DNA of 64,000 bases from Caprimulgus europaeus (lineage: Eukaryota; Chordata; Aves; Caprimulgiformes; Caprimulgidae): NCBI GenBank assembly GCA_907165065.1, contig OU015532.1:31190339-31254338 (forward strand), read 5' to 3'. Position numbers and translations under genes: made by a program. The notes under the pieces were generated by a model. The model was not told the DNA's origin, searched no databases, and saw nothing but the letters and a program-made list of their open reading frames with translations. Below, in pieces: positions 13,513-24,500 of the stretch; within the stretch, counting starts at the first letter, position 1; each line of letters starts with the position of its first letter.

Positions 13513-13762
13513 CCTGTTATTTGCAGAGCAGAGCTTCTTTGCAATTCCTTCTGCCAGCCTCCAGCTGATCATGAGCCACAGAACAGTCACCCAGAAACCT
13601 GTCACCACTGGAATGGTGCACCAGAACGGGGGATATGGAGTTGGATGGCAAACCCTCTACGACAGGCTGTGGAAGAGGGCTGAGTCAGCCCCTTGCTCAA
13701 AAGGCCGTTATAGCATTCAGTTGCTGATCCGCTTGCCATGTGTGATTGCACATTGCTGTTAA
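13513..13762 (+). other. Possible coding-exon remnant, PLAC8-like start (speculative)
   Basis: After a good acceptor-like sequence (ACTTCTCTTTGCAG) an ATG at 13571 (A at -3) opens a 63-codon frame. Its start reads MSHRTVTQKPVTT and is followed by HQNGGYGVGWQT. Small cysteine-rich PLAC8/cornifelin-family proteins often begin with a Thr/Val/Gln-rich leader that leads into a W-x-T-G-x-x-D-C motif. Here WQT is followed by LYD, but the glycine and the cysteine-rich core are missing and there is no convincing donor. It could be a decayed first coding exon, or simple chance. Confidence 0.15.
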
Positions 13763-16682
13763 AATGGCATATTGGCCCTAATCCTGAGAAGTGTTCAGAC
13801 GTGTATGCATTCTGTGAGATTAAAGAATATAGGGAGATGCCTACGTTTCCTATAAGGACATCACAGTGGTAAAAAAAGAAAGGTGCAGTGATCTTGAAGT
13901 ATTTTGTGATACAAAATTGTGGGCAAGAACATAAATGCACATATATGCAATTTGCACACATATATATAGAGTACATCTCTGTAACTGGATGACATTACCA
14001 TGGGGATAATAAGGCCCACAAATAGTATAGTCAACAAATTTAGCTTGCTATTTTTGTGTCTTTCATTTGTGAACAGCCAAGGAGTAGATTGCTATATCCT
14101 TGAATTTATCTTTGAAAATCATCTACAAATAACTTGTCTGTGAAACTTGTTTGACAGGGTGCCTTACATGATCACCTCTCTATCGATCCACTGAGGATGG
14201 AAGTTTATTCTAGTCTTTAAACTAGAAAGACTGGTTCTTTAGTTCATCCTATAGCGCTTTGTGCTCTCAACTCTCAAGATTCGTTTAGCATTGGGGACAC
14301 TGTGCAAAACTCTTAGAAACATAAGAATTTTTATTCTGCATCTGACTGAGAGTGTGACATCAAATTTCATACAACATGATATATTTCACACTGCTTAGTA
14401 TACTGCAACATGTAAGGAGAAAGACTGGGAACTTGAGACTCCTTGCAGCTCGATGAGCATGCTAACCATACTGTACTGCTCTTGCAGTCTTTGCTGTTAA
14501 TGTGAATCAAGTGTACCAGTGATAGACTTGCACAACTACAATATCTAAACTACATAAATACAAATAAATTACAGATACGCATGTCTGTCTACTGTGCATG
14601 TATGTATATATTTTTATATATACATATGTAGATTTACTGGTGACAATGTTTTTATTTTACCAGATTATCGGTTCTTTCTTTCAATCCAAAACATAATGCT
14701 ATCTTTCAGTCTGTCTCTCTGTGTGTCTATGTTCAAAATACTCCAGCAAAAAAGAGGGAATTTCCAAGGTATACATTTCCATGAAAAATCATCTTTTTTA
14801 GCTGTAAAGTCTAATGACTCTTAATTTTTGGTTGGAGTAGAACAGTGTTTCTTGGTATAAGAGGGACCAAAGAAGTTTTTACTTCATTAATGCCTTAGTA
14901 CCAGTTGATGCAGTATGTACATTGCAGGCCACATTTTTTTTTTTGCAGTCCTGTGATTATACAGCTGGTACACTCCAGGCTGCCTGTCTTCCCACTCTGA
15001 GCTGAGTTTGTCCATCTCGTTAGCAGTTATGCACACCTCAGTGCTTGTTGTCTGCGGAATTTGTCTCTGAGATAGGTGCTCCTGGTGCTCAGGGGTTAGT
15101 AATTTCAAATATGCCAGGGTTCATTGTCTAAGGAATATGCAGAAATGTTCCGAGTAATATATTTTTTTTTCCTCCTTCCTTGTGGACATGTCAATGTTTA
15201 ATCAAAACCTCAAGCTCTTTATATGTTATAATTTCCTCAAAGACAGCCAACCTCTTTTCCTGCTGACAGATCTTGAATGAGCATGGCTATTGGGTAGCAA
15301 AAGAACTGTTCTGGCATGTCACTGAGTGGGTCTTTGTGTAGGTTACTAGTAGGCTGGATACCTCCTGACGAGATGGAAACCTATCAGCCTGACAATGGCA
15401 CTGTCGGTTCAGATAAGCAGGTACCAGGATTTTCCCTAGTTTTCTGTCAAATGGAGGTTTAACAATGTTTCTTGAAGAAAACGATGCTATGAGAACACTA
15501 CAAGCAAGATTACATGATGCTTGTGCGAATTTAATTTGTTCCCACCAGGCAGCAGTGTGGTCCATGATGCTGAGGATGAACCATGGCCTGCTGTCCTGCC
15601 TCACCTTGTCTGCATCTTTGGTGTTTTAACCAAATCGGTCTTGCATCCCCCTCCTCTATCAAGAAGTACATTCCAGGAAGTAAGGCTGGGCCTGGGGCAC
15701 TCTCTGTATCAGGAGGTCTATAGTGGGGAGGAATCACACTGGACACTGCAAGCCTCTGCTTCTGCTTTGTCCTGACTCAGTCATGTCTATTCTGTTTGCA
15801 TATGAGCGTGTAGTACTCAAAAACAGGTTAACTGGCAGGAGTTCACATCTTCACAAACTACAAAGAAACCTGAGGTGACAGAATCAACAAGACTACACCT
15901 TATGTCATGTGGTCATATATCACCATATAACGTGTGGCGCATCAAAACGTGCCCAGCCCAGCCCACTTTGAAAGTGGCCTTACTGTGCTACCCTTATCCC
16001 CAAGCGACTTCCTAGCATTCAAGCTGCGATGTTTCTTGTTGTTCCAGGCCCATACGTCCTTGCTGATCCATTACAAAGTCATAGTCACAAGGTGATTAAT
16101 TGTTGCTAGTATATAATCCTAATCTTAGCTACTTGTTTTCTGGCTTTAAAAGAAAAAAAAAATTGTTTTTCATATTTTTTTCTGAACAGGTATTACCATT
16201 AGCATGAAATAAAATTTAGTTTGACAATTAAGATATACATTGGTTAATAAAAATTAAATTAGCTTTTCTAATTCAGAAATTGCTTCATCGTAGTAAGCAT
16301 CTGCTTTTCTCTAATATAAAAAAGATATATGCAAAACTATCTTCCTTAGAAAGATGTTGGCTGTGAACAAGTATTGTTGTATAATAAGAACATCTTACCA
16401 TCAAAGACAAAGGAAACTTTTTTGGCAACACAAACTGATGGTTTTCATCTGTGTGTGTTTTATATCTTAACATATGTTGGCTTCACATTCATAAACCTAA
16501 AAATCTTGCATTCTCTTAGACCAGAATGGCAAAACATATTTCTAAAATTACAACGTAGATAAATATAAATTTTAAAAAATCTGAAAATGGAATAGGTTTA
16601 ATCAGGAATGGAGGAAAAAACCATGTGTGCATAATATGCATGCATAATGAGCTGAGCTGACCTTGGGAGCTGAGGGATTTTT
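13763..16682. other. Unique non-coding DNA
   Basis: No repeat family is recognised. The stretch 14900-15780 is less AT-rich than its surroundings and holds overlapping minus-strand open frames (15287-15604, 15531-15746), neither of which I can match to a family. A short TATATA-rich patch occurs near 14600-14635. Confidence 0.5.
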
Positions 16683-16766
16683 AATACACATAATATGTAT
16701 AACATGTATATTAATACATATACATATAAAATAATATATGTACATATACATATATTTTTAAAAATA
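16683..16766. repeat. AT-rich low-complexity (TA/CATA) tract
   Basis: Alternating ATATGTA/TACATAT words make up nearly all of about 84 bases. They form many short self-complementary stretches. The tract ends just upstream of the CpG island, giving an abrupt change of base composition. Confidence 0.8.
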
Positions 16767-16813
16767 AAATACCCTTGCCAGGGGTATTCCAGAGTCTGCA
16801 GTCTCCCAGGCGA

Positions 16814-16828
16814 CCACGAGATGGCGCT
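16814..16828 (+). promoter_or_regulatory. CTCF-like binding motif
   Basis: CCACGAGATGGCGCT fits the vertebrate CTCF core (CCASYAGRKGGCRSY) at 14 of 15 positions. The only deviation is G in place of Y at position 5. It lies at the left edge of the CpG island, a usual place for CTCF. The match is read directly from sequence; occupancy is inference. Confidence 0.5.
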
Positions 16829-16863
16829 GTGACCCCTCGTACCGCGCCCGGCCGAGCTCCCAC

Positions 16864-16905
16864 CGCCCCGGCCCCGGCCCCGGCCCCGGCCCCAGCCCCG
16901 GGGAG
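16864..16905. repeat. GGCCCC/GGGGCC hexanucleotide tract
   Basis: Four perfect GGCCCC units (16870-16893) are flanked by one-base variants (CGCCCC, AGCCCC). On the minus strand this is a GGGGCC tract able to form G-quadruplexes. Frames through it give proline-alanine or glycine-alanine dipeptide runs. It is short, with no sign of expansion. Confidence 0.85.
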
Positions 16906-17323
16906 GCTTGGCTGCACCCCTCCCTCCGGCACTTCCAAAATTCAGGCGCAGAGGAGCAGGAACAAGACTAAAAATATATATATCGTTTCCTTTTATTGCA
17001 TGAATATTTTGCCAGTCTTTAGCTGAGGCAAAATGCGAGCCGTGCCGTGCAGGCGGCGGGAGGGAGACTCAGGGACACAAACCCGCCGGTTTCGGCTCCG
17101 TGACCCGCCCCGGACCGCCCTCAGCCCCGCGGGGCAGGAGCGCTGGGGTGCCTCGGCCATGGGAGCGAGAGGCCAGGCCGTCAGCAGGGGCTGCAGGCCC
17201 CTACCGCTTCCCTTCCGCACCCCGGACAGTCAAGAGCTCCTCCGGAGTCCCGGCAGCTGCCCTGCAGCCTTCTGGTCCCTTCTGGGACAAGGGCAAAACC
17301 TGAAACCCTCCAGTCTCACAGGC

Positions 17324-17966
17324 TGTGGTGCTTTCACTGGGCTAGCCCTTGGTCGGCCGCCAACACAGCCCTTCACCCACTGCCTCCCATCCACGGGGAC
17401 AGGGGAGAGGCTTGGGGGGCGAGGGTAAGGAAACTCACAGGTTAAGAACAGTTTAATAATAGAAATAAAAGAAAACTTAAAATAACACTAAGATTAAAAT
17501 AGTAATGATAACAATGACAGTAATAAAATATAGAAATGAGTGATAGACAGTACAGTTGCTCACCACCCACCGATTAAGCCCAGCCTGTTCCCAGATAATG
17601 ATTCCGGAGGAGTGACAATCCCGAACCAAAACCGCAATCCCGAAAGAGTGAGAGCCTGAGCAACAGCCAGAGAGCAAGAGGGGAAGGAATGCCCGCTAAT
17701 ATACTAGACATGATGTGATATGATATGGAATATCCCATTGGCATATTCAAATGCTAATGTAGCTTATTAATTTAAATAGTCTTCGCTCCCTTAGATCTTG
17801 CCCTTGTAGACTAACAGAACACAAAGTCCTTCATTTCCACAAAAATGCAAACACTGGGATGTTGTCAGTGTTTCTCTCATAACAGATCCCAGGCTGAAAG
17901 CAAAACACAGCACAATTCTAGCTACAAAAATGAAACCCAGCTCTGTCTAAGCTAAAAACCAGGACA
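17324..17966 (+). mobile_element. Solo LTR of an endogenous retrovirus (family A)
   Basis: The element begins TGTGGTGCTTTCA and ends AAACCAGGACA (TG...CA). The 5 bases before it are CAGGC and the 5 after it are CAGGT, a target duplication with one mismatch. A 5-bp duplication suits ERVL-type elements. It shares a diagnostic word order with the LTR at 58047-58609: a GGTTAAGAACAGTTTAATAA block, an A/T-rich middle, then CAGTTGCTCACCACC and the AACCAGGACA end. No internal gag or pol sequence flanks it, so it is probably a solo LTR left by recombination. It is diverged. The orientation is inferred from the TG...CA ends and my memory of the family. Confidence 0.75.
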
Positions 17967-18299
17967 CAGGTCTAATTCCAACTGTGCCAAAATCTAGACA
18001 CCAAAACTGATGTCAGAGGATGGCTGTGAGCTAGCGTGGCAGGGAGTGGACTGAGGCTTCGCCAGCCTCCCTGTCAGGCCCAGTGATTCACCGCAGAGCA
18101 ACAGCAAACTCGTGATTTGAGTGAGTGCTTTGACATATCGTGGTCTATGAATGCATGGAGAGAAATCATCAGTTTGGTTATTCATCAATAGGGATAAAGG
18201 TGCTGAGTTCAGTTCCTAAAGTAGTGTTCCTGTATTGGGAATTTAACATTCCAGTGTTGTTTTCTAACTTTGTGCTCTTGCATCGACTCTGCCTCTTGT
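17967..18299. other. Unique non-coding DNA
   Basis: This is a short unique stretch between the LTR and the old repeat copy. Nothing is recognised in it. Confidence 0.55.
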
Positions 18300-18405
18300 C
18301 TGCCTTGTCTGTTGCAGTGTATAGATACTGGTCGGGGTAGAGGCTGGCTGCTAATCAATATATCTGCGCTATATTTATACAGCGCCTGGCACACTTGCTG
18401 CTTTT
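18300..18405 (-). repeat. Second copy of the old amniote repeat
   Basis: On the plus strand the order is CTTGTCTGTTGCAG, CGGGGTAGAGGCTG and TTATACAGCGCCTGGCACAC. This is the reverse complement of the arrangement in the copy at 745-880 (TAAGCACCATGT...CTGCCCCTAG). The piece also mimics an exon (a good acceptor at 18317 and a GTAAGT at 18432), but its repeat origin explains the pyrimidine-rich tract. Confidence 0.55.
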
Positions 18406-20315
18406 GCATTATAAAATATTCAGTAATAGTGGTAAGTAAGGCTGATGAGCAAAACTAAATTAAAATAATTAGTTTTATACTTTTGTCTTAATTGTGGCTG
18501 TTGACTAATTGCATTCTTTGAATGTGAAACTTGTGGAACACAAATATAGTAATTTAACTTGGCACTTCCATCTCTGTTTTAAATGGACTGCATCTACAAA
18601 CAAACTGTTTACTCGTGCTCTGGCAACAGGGTGAGTGCTTGTATAATGTTTCAGTGTCTGAATTCATAGGGAGAAGTATCCCATTGAAGGGTTAATATAC
18701 TGGTGTGAATGAAAGCAATATCAAGGATGAATGTAGGGAAAAGTGATTGCTACAATGAAAACCCCTTGCATGCCCTCACATTTCCAGATCTTGGATTTTT
18801 TAGAAAATGTGACTTTCCAAAATGAGATTGAGGTAGCAGTTTGTGGAGATGCTTGAAAAATAAAACCACTGCTCTTCATTGTATGTGCTTTTTCAGTGGA
18901 TTAAGTAAAATACGGCTGAGACATTTTGTTCTTTTCTAGTTAAGCAGGCTGTATGGGTTTTGAGAAATAATGCTTGAAAAAAGGCATTTCACTCACACGT
19001 ATTATCTCTGATGTTGTTTTTCTCAGGTTCTAGAGGCGTTTGAATTATGAAATATCCACCCAGCTAATTCATTCCCTTTAGAAGCAAATAATTTATTCTG
19101 AATAAACATTATTGTCTTGGATGTATATGTGTATGTCTGCTCCTACATATACGTACAAGTAGTTTTTACAGTCTAAGTAGCAGAAGAGGCTAAAGAACTT
19201 ATGCAGACATATGTGAGTGAGAGGCATTGATTATTAGATTAAGCAATTGAGTCCAAAGTAAAAATAATTTTGTAGAAGTATCAATTTTTGTACTAGTTGG
19301 ATGACACACTGAGGCTGGCTAGTGAAAAACATTTTAAAGTAATTTATTTTCTCTCTTTAAATGATAAACATTTATTTCAAGGCTCTGCTTTTAGCGGGAG
19401 GTCTGTTCTACCCTGGGTCCACCACTGTTGAGGAGACTGGTAGTTGTTGTTGAGCTGGAAGTAGAGTAGAGGAGACTCTACTCTGCTGGTAGGGCTGTAT
19501 TTGTTTCTGAGATTTACAAATTTCTGATTTTTTAATGTGTTTTTTTAATTGAGTGCATGTGCATAATAGAAAGTGCATGGAAGTAGGGAAAGATTTTGAA
19601 GGGAATAGTTTAATCAGAACCATGCCACCCCAGGAAGACATTTTTTGTTTCCTTATTTTAATAATATCTGTAATTACTGGAACAAGATTTCCCAAATTCA
19701 GCAGCCACAAATTCCAATGGCTTGAACTGAGTCTAGATCTGTGCCCTGACTTGTGGGATAAGACAAAATGATTCCTTGAATTTTCCCTGAGCCATGAGAG
19801 GAATAAAGTCAATAGGTGGTAATTCACAGGGGCGGCAAGAAGCCTGCTATCTGCTGCCCCAGAGATGGAGTTATTGACAATAAACAGATGCACATCAGGC
19901 TTGTGAAGAATCTACACCTGTCTGCTGAACTGAAGTTAGGATGTTTATACGAAAAGGCAGCTTTTTGTTCAGATCCCATATGTGTTCAGTCTCTCATAGC
20001 TGATGAGATTCTCATTCTCTCTCTGTTCCCCTTAAGCTTCTTTCTGGTGTCCTGTGGTAATGCCAATGAACTGGGCACATAATCTGTGGTGTGTAGTCAC
20101 CCCTCCTGCCTCGGGCCCTGCAGCAGGAGCAGGAGCTGCAACTGGAGGGCATCTCCCTGTGTCTCTTTTGATGTTGCAGTAGGATCAGAGCCAGTCCTCA
20201 GCTGCTTTCACCACAAGCAGCATTCAGCCGTCTTTGCAACCGCAGAAAATGAATTATCTTGCCCCCCAATCCCACCCAGATCACATCCCTGTGTGCCGCT
20301 TGTCTTGCTCATTAA
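18406..20315. other. Unique non-coding DNA
   Basis: The longest stop-free frame of the window lies here on the minus strand (19408-19893, 161 codons). It has no recognisable domain, signal peptide or repeat match, and no splice context. I treat it as chance. No internal retroviral sequence is recognised upstream of the LTR that follows. Confidence 0.5.
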
Positions 20316-20665
20316 TGGGTTGACCCTGTCAGGATGCCAGGTACCCACCAAAGCCACTCTATCAGTCTTCCTCCTGAGCTGGGAAGAAAAAATATAACAA
20401 AAGGCTTGTGGGTCAAGATAAGGAGAGGGAGAGATCATTCACCAATTGCCATCATGGGCAAAACAGACTCAACTTGGGGAAATTAGTTTATTACCAATCA
20501 AATCAGAACAGGGTAATAAGAAATAAAATCAAATCTTAAGACATCTTCCCCTCACCCCTCCCTTCTTCCCAGGCTTGACTTTACTCCGAATTTCCCTGCC
20601 TCCTCCCCTTCAGTGGCGCAGGGCGATGAGGAATGGACATTCATCACACATTGCTTCTGCCACCA
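20316..20665 (+). mobile_element. 3'-truncated LTR (family B)
   Basis: The element begins TGGGTTGACCCTG at 20316. It carries TGCCAGGTACCCACCAAAGC, ATCATGGGCAAAACAGACTC and CTTGGGGAAATTAGTTT, words repeated almost exactly in the LTR at 56001-57556 (compare 20454-20489 with 56140-56175). The match to the family as I remember it fades at about 20665, after CATCACACATTGC. The 3' part is lost or too diverged, so no target duplication can be read. No polypurine tract or internal region precedes it. Confidence 0.7.
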
Positions 20666-21424
20666 ACTGGTGCCCTCAACCAAAATCTGTGCTAGGGCTG
20701 CTGCCCCAGGAGCAAATAGTGTAATGTTGCACCTACTTCTGGGAAGGGTCTTCTCTGGGGCAAAGAAGCAGATGAACTGGAAGCTTTTAATTTAATGCAT
20801 CTGTACCACCGTTGAAGCATCCTTTTGCATGCTAACACTGGAAGTCTTAACCAAAGCCAAAAGAAGTTTAATCATAAGCCTAGTTAGCTACTGAGAGATG
20901 TAATCTGTTGTTAATATTATTTCAGTCCTCAATAGTGAAGATCAAGCCTTTGTGTTGCAACTGAAGTTTTACTTATTTATAATAATTAGTTTTCTTAGAT
21001 TTAATGTAAAAATCATTGCCTCAAAAAGAAGCATTTTCTGGATTTCTGACTATAAGCAGCACTTCAATATCTGACAAGGGGAGCATTTGATGTTAATTAT
21101 TTTTTGATGTGAGCATAATCGTGTACAAAATTTACTTTCATGCACAAACAGTCTTCTATGCGAGTTTATGTTTTTGAAATGTGAACCTGAGCAGGGAACA
21201 AAATAAACCTTTACAATCTTCAGAGTTATTATAATATGATTGTCATAGAACAAAGTACCTTGTCATCTCCCACTACGTGGCTCTTTCATATAACTGTTGC
21301 TTTGCATCATTTACTCTGTTATACTTTGTTGATTATATTACTTCAGAATTGTTATTTATCTGACCTAACAGTCATTTCAAGAAGAAAAGGTAAATATTTT
21401 TTGAGACACTTCTAAGATTCAACT
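20666..21424. other. Unique AT-rich non-coding DNA
   Basis: No gene or repeat is recognised. The first 150 bases may contain an unrecognised remainder of the preceding LTR. Confidence 0.45.
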
Positions 21425-21532
21425 GGATAGGGAGCTGGGCCATCTTGTCTAGACTGTGCTTTTGCCAAGGAAGTTTGGACCAGATGATCCTTGAGGTCCC
21501 TTCCAATCTGGTGCTCTATGATTCTATGATAT
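21425..21532 (+). mobile_element. CR1 LINE 3' end
   Basis: The stretch carries the diagnostic avian CR1 3' words GACCAGATGATCCTTGAGGT and CCCTTCCAATCTGG and ends in the ATTCTATGAT microsatellite-like tail. It is a severely 5'-truncated copy of about 100 bases, as most bird CR1 copies are. No coding sequence remains. Confidence 0.9.
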
Positions 21533-24500
21533 TATGGGCTAAATTCTATTTTAGATTCTTATAAACAAAGCTGTCAGAGTCGCAAGCCTATACTCAAAGG
21601 CTTGTGACACTGGTGACCCCTCGGACAAAACAGAACCAGATACTGGATCAAGCAAAAAGAATAAAGTTGGACTAGAGGAAGAGTTTTTTTCCTTACTAAG
21701 CTGCCACTTAAAACATCCAGATCTAGAGGAAATTTAATGAACTGAATTTGCTCCCTCAGCTGGAATAGTTTTGGCACACATATCCAAAAAGCTATTTAGC
21801 TATGAGGGAGCTAACCAATGGTTTGAGATTATGCACATCTGTCAGCTAAATCAGAGATGTAAAGGCTAAACCCAGCATTTGGAGGCAACATGTGGATCCA
21901 TGAATTTTATGGAAGATGGTGTCTAGACACTGATAAGCAGTTTTCTTACATACAAATGCTTTAAAACTGTATATAATTGTTCTCATTTTAGTAATAGCTT
22001 TCAGGAAATTATTGTTAGGAAGATGGAAGTAATGTTTTATACCAGTGACCTTAAAATTGTAGTCCAGCAATTTAGTTGTGTTTTCAAGTACTTATGCCAT
22101 GGAAGTAATAAGTATCTCTTTTGAGATAAAAAGACAGACTGTATAGGAAAAAGACACTTTTCCCTATAAGAAAGTCATTGATTTACAAAAACTGTAGATG
22201 TGCTATTCTTTTGTAAATACAATTCAGGTCATAATGCTTAGTTTTATTGCATTGTTATCTTTGTGTATTTTCTGACTTCAACTGTATTAACAGGATGAAT
22301 AAGACCGGAGAAGCAAGAACTATCTACATGTGTGTGTACGTGCCGTTCAGCCAGTACATGCATCTTTTTTTTTTCTTTTTCTTTTTTTTTTTTTTAAAGT
22401 TCATGCTTTTAATTTCAAAATTCTGAAATACTACAGAGAAATTGCAAGCCTACAAGTCATTTACATCTATTGCAACCTGGTTAATACATACTCAGACAAT
22501 TTTTTCTGGCACAGATGCTAACATCATAACTTCAGATCTCCTTCCCATCCATTGCTGGCTGTTCCTGGGTGTGGGAAAAGGTGATGATTAGCTAAGACAA
22601 AACTACCTGTTCACAACATCCTGTTGAAACTTTGTTGCTATTGATGATAAAAATGACTTTGGAATGAACTGAAGATTTTCATGGGCACATGCCTGTGTTT
22701 TGTTTTTGTTTTTGTTTTTTTTGTCAGCTGTACATACAATTATACAATTGATGTTTCCAGTGCTGTATATTTCTTTTGTTTTCATGCTTATACACATGAA
22801 GGATATGAGAATTTCACAAATACAAGACAGCATACATTTCTGGGAAAATTTGTAAACAGCAACAGTCTTTGAGAGGACAGTGTCTACATTTGCACAGTTC
22901 TTAGATATTATTGTGTAATTTCAGCCTTTCCATACAGTTCTTTATTTTACTATGACACTGAGTGCACAGGAAACATTTGTATAATTCTCCTTTCTGCTAC
23001 TAAAAGGACCTTAGTGTTTTAGTCCATTTACAATGTATTCCTTGCCTTGATCACTGAGCTTATTTTAAGAAAGGACACATGAAAACTGGATGTTTCCCAT
23101 GCTCTCCAAATTAGTTGGAGTTAAGCAGAGTTTTGCCACATCTGCTTTTCACTTTTATTTGGAATTGGATAAAGAAAGATCATTTATGGCGGAAAAGGTA
23201 CAAACACATAGGAAGACCAAAAGGGATTACAAGTGAAATAAATCAGAAGGCCAAACTCACATGTTGTGATAACTTCTATATTCAGTTGATCCCTCTTGCC
23301 CAAGGTACTTGCTCTTGTCAAATTTTATCAGTCCTTTGAGTGACTTTGCAGTATCCTTCCCTGCCACCTTGCCTAATAAGTTAATTGGTGGCTGTCTTAA
23401 TGTGTGTTATAAGGTAAACCTATCCTCTATGTCCCCATTGATCTGCTGTTCAAAGGAGAAAGGAAAATAGTTCTGGAAGGCTTTGGATCTCAGAACATCA
23501 AGAATATAAATCAATAGCTTTCCAAATGCTTTTGCACTAGTGTGAGTATGTCCAAAAAGTTGAGTTCTTCTTTACAGCTAATGGATATGGGAGATTTGAA
23601 AGTTAAAAGCAACTTTGGCATTCTCACTTTCAATTTTTGTGTAAATTCAGTAATCTAAACTTCTGGCCACTCTGGCATTTTACTGTGCCCTTAGCATCTG
23701 ACAGTTACAGGACTGTACATTCAGAGCATCTAATCCAGGATGCTTAAGCCTCTATTTTCCAAGGTTCTTGTGAACTCTTTTTGTGTAAAAATATCAAACT
23801 CCAAAAAGCTTGCTGTGATCAATATTTCCATAAAGACTGATGAGTCATAAGAGTGTAACAGTGATTTTCCACACCAGCTAACCATTTAAATGTTTTATGG
23901 TGTTCTCCATAGGTATGTTTCCCTTTACCACTTTATGTGTGTTTTTCTGTTTTCATTCACTTAGTGGCCTAAGCTTACTGTCCTCGCCAGCCTCCTCATC
24001 TGAGGCATCCTTGAGTTCTAGCTGATGAGTTTCTGTGCATTTCCTTTCCCAGTCTGTCCTAGCAGTGGGAACATGACCAGGTGCCATTTACCCATACGAG
24101 GTAGTTGCTTCTTTAATATCAGATGTTCTGCATACTCATGGGAGAGCCATCACAGGTGGGATCTGCTGGGGCAATGAGTGAGTGGCGTGAAATCCCTAGT
24201 TGTCGTGGAAGCAAAGACCCTGTTATATGAATAGCAGCCTTTGCTTCCAAATCCACGGGATATGTATCAATAGGGTTTCTTTATTTGCAGCCCTGGGAAT
24301 TCTGATGCCTCTTTTTCGACTTTAGAGCTGGACTAATTCAGTTACAGACATAGCAGCATCTCAAATTTTCACTAGTATGCAATCCACTTTTGCTGGTTCT
24401 GTGCTAGATTTGTCAGCTGTCTGGCTTTGATTTAGGCAGTTCAAGTTTCAGGGCATTTTCGTACATGTGGCTTCAAGTGCAGGAGGGCTCTTTTACAGGC

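Larger units (their letters stand above)
16795..17275. promoter_or_regulatory. Isolated CpG island (possible promoter)
   Basis: This is the only CpG-dense stretch in the window. By hand I count about 23 CpG in 17033-17268, and a second dense block at 16811-16905. They are separated by an AT-rich piece (about 16970-17030) that contains TATATATATCG. GC-box-like CCGCCCC words occur in both blocks. In birds such islands usually mark promoters, but I find no coding exon beside it. The open frames in this region look like composition effects (proline/alanine or glycine/alanine runs). It could be the start of a non-coding RNA, an orphan regulatory island, or a GC-rich unclassified repeat. Confidence 0.6.

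Noticed and set aside
16711-17428. Proline/alanine-rich and arginine-rich open frames in the GC-rich block
   Set aside because: They arise from the GGCCCC tract and CpG-island composition; no homology or splice structure.
18318-18431. 38-codon open plus-strand frame between a strong acceptor and GTAAGT
   Set aside because: The sequence is explained as an inverted copy of an old dispersed repeat (TACAGCGCCTGGCACA words), which supplies the pyrimidine tract.
19408-19893. Longest stop-free frame in the window (161 codons, minus strand)
   Set aside because: No recognisable domain, splice context or codon pattern; frames of this size are expected by chance in 64 kb read six ways.
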